The notes beneath the pieces are model-generated. The model ran no database searches, was not told where the DNA came from, and saw only the letters and a program-made list of their open reading frames with translations. Made by a program: the position numbers and the translations under genes. Positions 29,748 through 40,500 of a DNA stretch of 64,000 bases are shown one piece after another. The stretch's first letter is position 1; the number at the start of each line of letters is the position of its first letter. This DNA comes from Littorina saxatilis (lineage: Eukaryota > Mollusca > Gastropoda > Littorinimorpha > Littorinidae). Location of the stretch: positions 36,714,533-36,778,532 of the forward strand of contig NC_090255.1 in the NCBI RefSeq assembly GCF_037325665.1. The letters are read 5' to 3'.

Positions 29748-30806
29748 CTCTTAGCATCCTGTACTGTTCTCTATAGAGTAATGCTCATATCCTGTAAGGA
29801 TTTGTGAAAATGAGCCATAAATAGGGTTACTCGGCAAAATGTGTGTAACTTTTGTATTTGTTGATAGATTTGCTTTATATTTTAGGGGAGGTTAGCACTT
29901 AGGTTGTTCTACATGCCTAGTATGTTACTTTAGTTTTATTTACCCTTTTACCTGTAAAAAATTAAACTTAATTAGCAATTGCAGGTGTTATTATATGTGT
30001 GTGTGTTAATAAAACATTTTCATGGACAACTTTCTTATGTTGTGGTGTTTAAAGTGTACAGACATCATGCCAAGAAGTAAACATGCACACCACTGACCTT
30101 TGGATGACTTTATAATGCATTATTGATGAACGAAATCACAGGTACCAATAAGTCACGTTTTCTTCTATTCACAGTTTTCACTTCAAAACTAATGTCAGTC
30201 AGAATGCAATTTCCACAACAGGAAGAGTGTCTCCGGGAAAAGTTGAAGAAAATACTCCACTGGTTTGGCATCTAATCCCAAAGGCATAGTTGGTCCAAAT
30301 TCACTTTCAAAAGGTTCTTTTTCGAAGTCCTCAATAATGTCCACCCATTCTGCATCAGAGTCAACTTCTGCGTCGGACTCAGAACTATCGATCTCTACCT
30401 CCGAATCAAAATCACTGAGATCGGCAGTGTGCACTGTAGACACTGAAATATCACTCTGGTTGTCAACACCAAGTCCCTGCGCTCTTTCTGCGATTAACTG
30501 ATCGATTAAATCGCCAAATTCTGATCCACTGTCGGACGCATCATCTGCCATGGCGGCCACAAGGTGTGCAGAAAAAAATCCGAGAAAAATTGCGCTAAAA
30601 CAACCCCAAACAAAGAAAACTGCAGTCAGCGGGAACAGACGACGCAACTAGAACGTTTCCGGAAGTGGACTAAACCTTCTCTCTCGCACAGAAGAGCTCC
30701 AACTTCCTTTGAGGTCATTTCTAAAAATGGCATCAGCGAGTTGCGGTTTCGTGCGGTACAGGACTGACATAGAGGTGCGGTTTCATGCGGTACAGGACGC
30801 TAAGAG
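29748..30806 (-). mobile_element. piggyBac-type transposon, internally deleted
   Basis: TTAA at both borders (29744-29747, 30807-30810) and inverted ends CTCTTAGCATCCTGTAC and GTACAGGACGCTAAGAG (one mismatch). The interior keeps only the N-terminal part of a transposase on the minus strand, so the rest was lost in an internal deletion and the copy cannot supply its own transposase. Confidence 0.85.
30195..30551 (-). pseudogene. piggyBac transposase N-terminal remnant
   Basis: From MADDASDSGSEFGDLIDQLI the frame is acidic (SDFDSEVEIDSSESDAEVDS) and enters the start of the DDE_Tnp_1_7 domain (PFESEFGPTMPLGLDAKPVE, then YFLQLFPETLF). It stops after about 118 codons, whereas whole transposases have some 550-600; the catalytic Asp residues are absent. 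The open frame extends upstream of this Met, but the Met fits the family's usual start. Confidence 0.75.
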
Positions 30807-31082
30807 TTAAGGTCTTAATTTTAATTTAATTTGTTTTTAACTTTTAGAACGAAAGCAAAACTTCTTACCTGACTTGAAACAGTTTCCATTCAGAATCCCT
30901 TATTTGTTGTAGATTTTATGAAACTTGAGTTGTTAAGCCTAATTTATTTATTTAGGCTAAATAAATAAGATTGAAATTGTTGTTGTTGAGTCCCCATAGC
31001 TTTTCTGATCACGAGCAAACCATTAGGTTTTTTTACTACACTAATCTTACTCACGTCTTGTGTGTGTTGGTTTGTTTGATTG

Positions 31083-31376
31083 CAGAACAAGGGCTTTCTG
31101 CCCTATGTTAGAAGTGCCTCAAACAGCCTTGATGGTTCCGGTGGTGATGGTAATGGTGGCTGTAGGCTGAGGCAACCAATCAGAAGCATTCCGTCTGAGG
31201 AAAGCACCTTAAAGAGCAAGCAGAAGCTGAAAAAGCCTAAGGCAAATTATTACTGGTTGCAAATTCTATGCAGCTCTTCCGTGTTTTCGATCTTGTTGAG
31301 AGATTTTTTGTTCATTGTTTATCTGTTAGTGTTAATCCGCTTCATTCCAAGTTTCTGTTGCCTGGCTAAAACTTAA
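31083..31376 (+). other. Candidate exon, unknown
   Basis: A polypyrimidine tract and TTGCAG precede an open frame (NKGFLPYVRSASNSLDGSGG, then Lys-rich KSKQKLKKPKANYYW). It could be an upstream USPL1 exon or an unrelated terminal exon. No domain recognised. Confidence 0.2.
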
Positions 31377-31503
31377 AGATCGGTTCTTACATTTATGTGG
31401 ATTGAACAAACATCAAGGTCATGGGGTCTTTGATTTTATGAAAGATTCCCAGAATGCAAATGAACCGGTCGATGTGATAGGGCTTCAGCATTTGGTTTTA
31501 GAT

Positions 31504-31882
31504 CTTCTTCTTCGTTCGTGGGCTGAAACTCCCACGTACACTCGTGTTTTTGCACGAGTGGAATTTTACGTGTATGACCGTTTTTACCCCGCCATTTAGG
31601 CAGCCATACGCCGCTTTCGGAGGAAGCATGCTGGGTATTTTCGTGTTTCTATAACCCACCGAACTCTGACATGGATTACAGGATCTTTTACGTGCGCACT
31701 TGGTCTTGTGCTTGCGTGTACACACGAAGGGGGATAAGCCACTAGCAGGTCTGCACATAAGTTGACCTGGGAGATCGGAAAAATCTCCACACTTAACCCA
31801 CCAGGCGGCCGCGGCCGGGATTCGAACCCTCGACCTTCCGATTAGGAGGCCGACGTCTTACCACCACGCCACAGCGCCCGTC
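31504..31882 (-). mobile_element. tRNA-derived SINE, S2 head with S3-type 3' end
   Basis: On the minus strand it has the S2 head (GGTGGTAAGACGTCGGCCTC), the shared body (GTGCGCACGTAAAAGATCC, AATACCCAGCATGC) and then the S3 3' segment (CCTAAATGGCGGGGTAAAAA). Exact 13-bp target duplications TTTGGTTTTAGAT at 31491 and 31883 mark the borders. It is a natural head/tail recombinant of the other two types. Confidence 0.85.
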
Positions 31883-31895
31883 TTTGGTTTTAGAT

Positions 31896-32685
31896 GATGT
31901 GAGTGTGTGCATGTCTCTCTGTGTTTGTCATGTCTTGGTCTTTTCTTTCTTTTAAAGTTTTACTGCGGATGCAGCCTGCAGTCCACTTTTCAGAATCATT
32001 GGGGTTTTATCTCCTTAGAAATACGGACGCGATTGAACATGTTTTAAGTGTTTGACGTGAGTGACAAAGACATTTAAAAGAAAACTTGCTTGACAAGTAC
32101 TCAAGCTAATGTCCATCCCCACTCCCTCTGCCTTTTTCTGCACTTGCACATTTTTGGATAGCATTTGGTGTTTACCAAACCGAACTGAGAAGTACAGAAA
32201 TGAGCAACCAAAATGCTAAATTGATGACGGTCTCATAAAGCTTTAAAGATACATGTACTCAGAGCTGAAGTTTAAAATAAATCACTCCATAAAACTAAAT
32301 TGAGATATGAAATCACATTATTTGTGACTGGTTGCAGTACAGTGAATGAGTCATGCAGAGTACATGTATAGGGCTAATGCTGCATTGCTGAAATGCTTTG
32401 GGATGTGACACATTTTTTTGCATATCAAAATGGGGCTTCTCTTAGTCTTAACTGAAGATGGCTGGCTGATGACAGCGGTAGTTTCATCCCTGCTTTTTTT
32501 TCTAGTTTGAAAGCTAGTTAACATTACAAGGACACATGAGGCTAGTCTGACAGTTCGACTTAGAAGTTAGAATCTAGAACAATTCCTGTATATTTTAAAA
32601 ATGATCAGTTTCGTTTTCGTGTCTCATGGAACATTATCTAAAACTTCAACTTAGTTCAACTTCAAGCTTCCTTTCAGTCCCCGAT
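31896..32685. other. Non-coding DNA, nothing recognised
   Basis: No gene or repeat identified. Probably in or upstream of the 5' part of the USPL1-like gene. Confidence 0.4.
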
Positions 32686-33231
32686 TTTTTGAGTCACTTG
32701 AGAAAAAGTGACTCTATGTAATCGGTCAGTGTTAGTCTGTCCGGCCGGCCGGCCGTAGACACCACCTTAACGTTGGACTTTTCTCGGAAACTATCAAAGC
32801 GATCGGGCTCATATTTTGTTTAGTCGTGACCTCCAATGACCTCTACACTTTAATGATGGTTTCGTTGACCTTTGACCTTTTTCAAGGTCACAGGTCAGCG
32901 TCAAAGGAAAAATTAGACATTTTATATCTTTGACAAAGTTCATCGGATGTGATTGAAACTTTGTAGGATTATTCTTTACATCAAAGTATTTACATCTGTA
33001 GCCTTTTACGAACGTTATCAGAAAAACAAGGGAGATAACTAGCCTTTTCTGTTCGGCAACACACAACTTAACGTTGGGCTTTTCTCGGAAACTATAAAAG
33101 TGACCGGGCTCAAATTTTATGTGAACGTGACTCATTGTGTTGTGAATAGCAATTTCTTCCTGTCCATCTGATGCCTCATATAATATTCAGAACTGCGAAA
33201 GTGACTCGATCGAGCGTTTGCTCTTCTTGTT
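32686..33231 (+). mobile_element. Family-1 repeat, copy b
   Basis: Starts TTTTTGAGTCACTTGAG, pairing with AAGTGACTC, and ends GACTCGATCGAGCG, TTTGCTCTTCTTGTT. It carries TGACCTTTGACCT and AGGTCACAGGTCA around a TTTTCA spacer (32870-32900) and a short CCGGCCGG array (32741-32755). Confidence 0.87.
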
Positions 33232-33324
33232 AATTATTAAATTTAATTTCTTCCTTTCCCTTTGTCTTATTTAAAGTATGGGATAATACTAGGCCATGCA
33301 TTCGGAAGAGTAATCTAAGTTATA

Positions 33325-33780
33325 AACAAGAGGCGAAGCCTTCAAGGCTCACGTAAGAAATAGACAAACAGTAACACAAACTCAATCACTCCGTCACACA
33401 TACACACCCACACACACAGTAAGCTTAGGTGACACTGTGCAAGAAAGAGAGAATCTAGATCTGTCTGTCTGCCTACTTACAGGGACACGACTGCCAAATA
33501 GTCTCGGCCCGCTCAAAATAACAATGACCGAGACCACACACACCACGCGAGAGAGAAAGACTACAGGGAGGCATGCCGTCATGATGCATTAATTGACGTC
33601 AAACACTTTTGACCGTGACGTAATCTTATGCGAGCTTTATCCATAGTCTTGGATAACCACTCACACATAGACTCGGAAATGTTAAAGTTTCTACCACAGA
33701 CATACACACACGCACGCACGCACAAACGCACAGACAGACAAAGTTACGATCGCATAGGCTACACTTCGTGAGCCAAAAAA
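33325..33780 (+). mobile_element. Family-2 repeat, copy a
   Basis: Starts AACAAGAGGCGAAGCCTTC, followed by AAGGCTCACGTAAG, and ends GGCTACACTTCGTGAGCC then AAAAA. (CA)n near the 5' side and (CACG)n near the 3' side. Starts about 95 bases after family-1 copy b. Confidence 0.8.
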
Positions 33781-34413
33781 GTATCCTTTTCTGTTGTTGT
33801 TGTGTTATCTGTTTTGTTGTTGTTGTACTTGTAACTTTGGTTGAATTTTTTCTTTAAAAAATGGCCTCCTTGTTGTTTGTGTTGTTGTGTTTAGAGTGAA
33901 TGAGATGAATTCATACGAAAGCATAGATTAATTTAGTTCGTAAGCTTAGGTCTAGTCTTTCTCCGTTTTCTAATCAGCGAGTGGTTGAGAGGTTCAATGG
34001 AGAAAGCTCCATACATACAGCTAGAAGGATAATGTTTGGTTCAATTTCGGGAATATGGCAACTTGACGTTTGGCATTCTCTTCTTGACATAATTAAAAAT
34101 TGTAATTGAGGTGAGACAGAGCAATCAGATTTTGAAGGTTTAATTTGCAAAAATTGACCACCGAGTATGATGAATAAATATTATCTGTTCAATATTTGAC
34201 TGAATGGTAGAGACTTTTGAAATCACCAGTGATGGATGTAATTTTACCATTACATTGTGGAAGGTATGATGATGAGTTAAACTTAATGATCAGTACAATT
34301 TACCAAACTCAAGTTCATGGCAAGTAAGTATCGATATACAGAGGTAGGTATATGTACTGGATAACTTTGACATTAACAAGGTGAGGTAGCTAAAGATAGT
34401 CTTTACTTTGCAG

Positions 34414-34533
34414 GTTCCTGACGGTGCTCGGAAAAAGCTGTGCCGTAAATGTGGTGAAGCTGGCCGAGAATCCAAACTGCGTCTGTACCAAATCCACATC
34501 AATGAGGCTGTTTTGATGTGTGAAGACCCTGGG
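34414..34533 (+). CDS. USPL1: USPL1-like exon, N-terminal zinc-finger-like segment
   Basis: Acceptor TTTGCAG, donor GGG then GTAAGC; 40 codons, phase 0 at both ends. VPDGARKKLCRKCGEAGRES, then LRLYQIHINEAVLMCEDPG, matches the human segment with CPAC and FLCEDLQC; the last Cys is supplied by the next exon. Confidence 0.88.
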
Positions 34534-37500
34534 GTAAGCTGCACTGAACATTTGCTATGCACTGGAACAACACTTATACGATCGCCAAAAATCTGAGAAA
34601 ATAGGGGGAATCTTAAAATGGGTGTAAATTTACCGAGGCTATGATAAGAATGTCTGAGAAAAGGGGGTGTTGAAAAGGGGAGGCAGTCCTAATTTGGGGG
34701 GTCCTGAAAAGGGGGGGGGGGGGGGGGTCCTCTGTAGATGTTATAGTTATGCAGAAGTCGTCAAACTGTAACTGTGCAAGTGCTTTAAATATAGACAATG
34801 GTAGTAAATTAGGGTTTTGCAGAACCCGTCTCATGGCACCTAAGAGAACACAAAACGTTGAAATGACTTTCTTGCCTTTGGGGTTCTGTCTGGCATGTGG
34901 GGTTCTGTCTGGCTTGGTTTTGGAACATATAGGTTCATTTCAGAACTACTCTGTTAGAAAACAGGACTGTAATTGTAAATGTTTTGTGTAAGACTCTGTG
35001 GCAAAGGTTTGGGTGGTAGTAGTACTGTTAGAAGTTGTTGAACAATAGTCTCCTGTCTGCCCAGCCGACCTTCCCCTTGACCCTGCTTGTGACCTCGATG
35101 TTTGATGCCCCCGCAAGGGGCACGGTACTCTCTAAGCACCCAAGACCTCAAAGAGAGATAACTGGGGGAAACCTTCCTATTGTAGTCTCCTGTCCACCCA
35201 GCCGACCTTCCCCTTGACCCTGCTTGTGACCTTGATGTTTGATGCCCCCGCAAGGGGCATGGTACTCTGTAAGCACCCAAAACCTCAAAGAGATAACTGG
35301 CGGAAACCTTCCTATTAACAAATCTGCACTGTTTCTGAGACTCACTGCGTTCAGTGTTCATTTGTAGTAGCCTCTGATGTTGTCAGAATGTTATAGATCA
35401 TAGCTATTCTGTTCTCTGTCCACTAATGGGGGTCTGTCTTTCTGGTTATCATTTTTATGTGTTGTCTGCTTGCAGTGTACTTTTTCTCTGAGCACCAGCC
35501 GCATTGTGACCAGAGACTTCAGTTCGGTAAAGCGACTGCGCCACCGACTCCCCGTGGCCTATCGCAGCCTCCCATCCTCCCCGGCTCTCAGTCATTCTTC
35601 AGGCTCCAGTGGACACGGGACGGAGCCTGGTTGTTCTCGATCTTGTTCCCCTGTCAGCCACGCGGCGTCCGATAGCTTTCTCCTACGTCACAGCCGGCGC
35701 AACACTGATCCTGACCTGCTGAAGCGGAACGGATTGACCTTTGCTGTGCCGCACAGACCGTGCAGTAACACTAACGGTTTCAGGCAGTACGAACGCCAGG
35801 ACACCCAAGAGTTCCTAGCCAGTGAAGAGGACGACCTGAGCGCGCTTCTGGCTGGCATCGAGGATGTAGACTTTGTGTGCGCGCCCAGCAGCCACCCTGA
35901 ACCCGAGCCCAGCCAGTTCAGCAACGCCTTGGAAGACTTGATCGACATGGACAGTCAGGACACCCTTGACATTCCCCTGGACAAGGGTGACTGCCTGGGA
36001 GGAGGTCCCGCCCGTGGTCAGCCTGGGGAGCCAGGCTCGGGCGATGCCATGGCCAACGGTTCCGGCGAGCAAGGGATGGAGGTGGTCGTCCAGCGTCAGG
36101 GGGAGGTGGTGGAGAAGGTGGTTGAGATGCCGAATGTGGACCAGGCCGTTTCCTCCTCCACCGCTGGTTTCGACGGCACTGAACCCAGCTCCGCCCCCAC
36201 TGAGAGTGGAGACGCTGCACCCATGGCTGTCTCGGGAGGTATGGAGCCAGAAGCTGGTGCGGATGGGGATGCATTTACTTACGCTGGAGCGGAGGAGTCT
36301 GGTGGAGATTACTCTTCAGCCCAACAAGCTGTTGATCCTTGTACAAGCTCCGAGAGTCTTCCTGCACAATCCACTGTGGCCTTCAATGCAGTTGAGGATT
36401 ACCAAGTAGAATCCAGCGCACCAACTCAGCCTGAGGAGACAGAAGCAGCACACACTGAGGAGTATCCTGTAGAGTCGAGCGACCAGGTGTCAGGTGGTGA
36501 GGAAGCCTCAATGCCTGCTGCAGACGGTGGACAGTTCACTGTGGAGTCCAGTACTGGCTTTGATGGTTCAGAGACAACCTGTGAGGCTCCGGCGGACGAT
36601 GGTGGTGCACCTTCTTGGGAAGACAGTGAGCACCACCAACAGGGCATTCAACAAAGTTACAGTGACGCTGACACTGTGACTACCACTGTGGAATCAGGCC
36701 TTACCCCGGCCGCCGAAAATGTGCATTCTGAGGCAAGTTACACAGTGGAAGAGGAGCAAGGTTTTCAGTACGGTGAAGCAGCGTATGAACCAGAGGACAA
36801 GGTTGAGGACTCGGTGTCTCAACACGCCCCCGCACTGGAGTACGATGAATCCACCGCAGCTGTTGAGGAACCTGCAGAATCTTTTTCAGCGTTCAGCACA
36901 GGAGAGGGCGCCATTGACCCCTCCTCACAGCTAGCAGCGCAAGTGTTGTCCAGCATGCCCCACTATGCCGCTGAGGCTGCTCCTCAGACCAGTGAGGACC
37001 ACTTCACTGTGAATACCGACCAGTTCGTGGAAAGCTCGGCGCATTACAGCGAAGAAGTGATGGAGACCAGCGGTGGGGATGGTGCAGGCCAGTCGGAGGA
37101 AAGCTTTACTGTCAGCACCAGCGTAGAGCAGTTTGTGGACAGTGCTGTAGAGCAGTATGCCGACACACAGCATTATGCCGACGTTTCTCAGTCTGTTGAC
37201 CAGCGGCAAGAAGGTGCTGCTGACCAAATGGCTGAAGCTGGAGGGGAGAGTGTTTCTGGGGTTGACAGTGAAACAGTGATGGCTCAAGAAGTCAGCAGCT
37301 CTGAAGTGGATTCAACCTCTGCTGTGCCCTCCGAGGCAAGCGAGGCAGCCTATCCTGATAACACTGGGAACGTGCAGGCTGAGGAGAGTGTGGAGGACAT
37401 GGCACAATCAGGTGAAGATGTTCACACAAGTAACGTAGCACAGTCAGGTGAAGGTGTTGAAACAAGTGACTATCAGCAAGTGGGAGAGTCTGGCCAGCAA

Positions 37501-40500
37501 GAACAGATGACTTACCAGATGGAGCAGACCGAAGTCGGGACAGAGCAGGAGCAAACATACCAGTACATTCAATCAGAGGAACATGAGCCTCTTGAAGGCT
37601 ACCAGACTGAACACCCTCTGGAGCACACTGAAGCCGAGAGCTACCCCTCCATTCAACCTGATGAAGGTTTGCAACCAGAGGAATATGAAGTGACACACAC
37701 AGGCCAAGAGATTGAGTCAGGGTACCAGTACCTTGAGTCTGCTGAGCAAGGGCAGCCACAGCAATACCAAGTTGTCCACACTGAGGAAGCCCAGGAAGAG
37801 GAGGTGGAACAGCCTGGTGAATACAGTCAGCAAGACTATCAAGTGCACACTGGTGGGGACGTTGATTTGGAACAAGTGGTAGAAGAACCAAGCACAGAAT
37901 CACACTCAGATTATCATGTCACTCAGTCAGAAGACGTCCAGGAAGAGTCGGTAGAGACCTACCAGCCTATGGAGTATGCAACCTCTGAGGGCGTACCAGC
38001 ACAACATGACGAAGTGGAACAGTATGTTGTTGGTTCAGACCAAGCTGGCACAGAAATCTCGGAGGAAACTGTTGGGGGGGAGACGACCCATTACGAACAG
38101 CAGGTTGTGACCTCAGAAGAGTTTCAGATGGCTAGCGAGCAGGAACTCGGTGAAGAGCAACAGGTGGAAACCTCAGAAGAAGTGGTGGGGGAATCTTCCA
38201 TGGAGGTTGACACAGCTTCAGGGCCGGCTGACATGCTTGCCGCTGCTAGTGAAATTGCTGGCGTCAACCAGTCAGAGGAGGCTGGCACGGATGGGGGTGA
38301 CATGGCATCACAAGAGGCAGAGGCTGGCAGCGATTCTGAAAATGAAGAGTTCGTACCGGTAGCACAAATCGAAACACGCAGAGTGCCCGCCAAGGAATCG
38401 GAGGAGATGGAGTGCGGAATCAAGCAGCTTACGGTAGGGGGGACGACCCCTGTGGTGACGAGTCAGGTGTCAGTGGTGACCACCCCTTCCCAGACAACCT
38501 ACACGCTCCCAGCCAGCGTGGTGTCTCAGCTGCAGCAGGTGTCTGGCGGCCAGGTTCTGACCGGTACCACTCTCACTGCTCTGCTGCAGCGCCTGCAGGC
38601 GTCAGTCACTCAGCCTCAGCAGACCTCGCAGCAACAGCAGCTGACCACTTCTCTCCTGCAACAACACCAGCCCAGCCAGACAGCCACCCTCTTGCAGCAG
38701 CTGCCTGCCACCACCCTGATGCCCCAGCCACAGCAGACAACAGCTTCCTCGGTGCTGCAGGCTTCGTCCCTCTTGAAGCAAGCAACAGCAGCTACCCTCC
38801 TGCCTCAGCAGACTACGACAGGGCAGGCTGTCGGGTCTCTACTGCCTCAGCAAGTTGCCACAACCCAGGCCAGCAGCACCTCACAGAGTCAGACCCAGCA
38901 GCAGCTTGCAACGCCGGACGCCCCAGTGACACGAATCTTACAGGACGCGGAGACGAGGGCGACGGGTCAGCAGGTGGTGAACCTGTACGTCCAGTGGCAG
39001 AATGTGGATGCCCTGTGCTGGCTGGACGTGCTGCTGTGCCCCCTGGTCCACTCCCCCACACTGACGGCCCTCATGTCCCAGCAGCGACTGCAGGAGCTGG
39101 AGGGAACCATTCTCTGCACGCTCATCAAGGCTTACCGCCAGGCCCAGGCTGTGCTGCAGGCGCTGCTCAACCGTGCTGCGCAGCAAGAGGCGCAGGCCCG
39201 TGCTGACAACCCCCTGCATCAGTCCAGCACTGTACCTGCTGTCAACATCGTCAACAAGGTAGGATGGACTTGTGATTAGAGCTTCTGTCTTGACCGTAGG
39301 AAGAGTAATTTCTTGTAGCTCCTGTTCAAGTTTTGATCTGAAAGGCATCATTTAATTGTTTATGTGACTGTCTCATGGAATACATAACAATTCTTATTTT
39401 ATGCGTGGTAAAAAAAAAAGCACTGGCTGTGAATCACGGAATTCTGTTCAAGAGGTAACGATCAGGGATTGGCTTAGGTCTTGTCCACTAGAGGTCGATT
39501 GACTGACTTGGCCATGAATCAATCAAGTCATTTTGTAAAACAATCGGTCAAGAAAAAAACCTTTCCTTCCACCACGGGACTGCCGCAATTGTGCATTAGG
39601 CCTAAAAAAAATAGGTGTGGTTACGGTAACCCGACCTACCCTATTTTTAGGGGCTGACCCTATAACTTTTTATTACATTTGTCTAAAAAAAACAAAAAAA
39701 AAACAAGTCGCGTAAGGTGAAAATACAACATTTAGTCAATTAGCTGTCGAACTCACAGAATGAAACTGAACGCAATGCAACGCAGCAAGACCGTATACTC
39801 GTAGCATCGTCAGTCCACCGCTCACGGCAAAGACAGTGAAATTGACAAGAAGAGCGGGGTAGTAGTTGCGCGAAGAAGGATTGCAGGCTTTTCTGTACCT
39901 CTCTTTGTTTTAACTTTCTGAGCGTGTTTTTAATCCAAACATATACAGACCTTTTTACCCTTACGATTTTGGCGTAATTTATTACGATTTTTTGCAAAAA
40001 ATACGCCATTCCGCTATCCGTGTCAAGACTACGATTTTCATTATAAAAAAAATGTAAAAAAAAAAAAGTAAATTTTTTTTTTTTTTTAATCAATTCACAT
40101 GTTTGGCATTGTTTTTTTCAATGGCAAAATGGGGTGAAAAAGCACAGGACTGACCAGAGATCATGTCTGTCTGATGAGACGCTGGAGAGCCTTATTCTAG
40201 TGGTGAAGTCTCGCCCTCACTCATTCGGCAAGCGCAAGTACAGTAGAGAAGCGCTTGACACACTGAAAAAGGCCTACTACGAGCAAAAGAAAAAGAATCA
40301 GTGATGCATGTGCTTTTGATGTGATCTTCTTTGAAATTATGATGACTACAAAAACTGACAGTGTTTTGTTTGTGAATGATGGATATATGTGCATGATTGC
40401 GTTTCGCAGACACAGTTGTCATGTGCGTTGTAATTGGCGACGAATGCTGGATGATTACTATTTTTGTGCCAGGATTACTATTTTTGGGGCTGAGCATTAC

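Noticed and set aside
30195-30647. Signal-peptide-bearing secreted protein
   Set aside because: The hydrophobic leader is upstream of the natural Met; the rest matches the N-terminus of piggyBac transposases.
38412-39206. 264-codon frame overlapping the large USPL1-like exon
   Set aside because: Shadow of the Gln/Thr-rich tract in another frame; the USPL1 frame continues into a conserved peptidase block.
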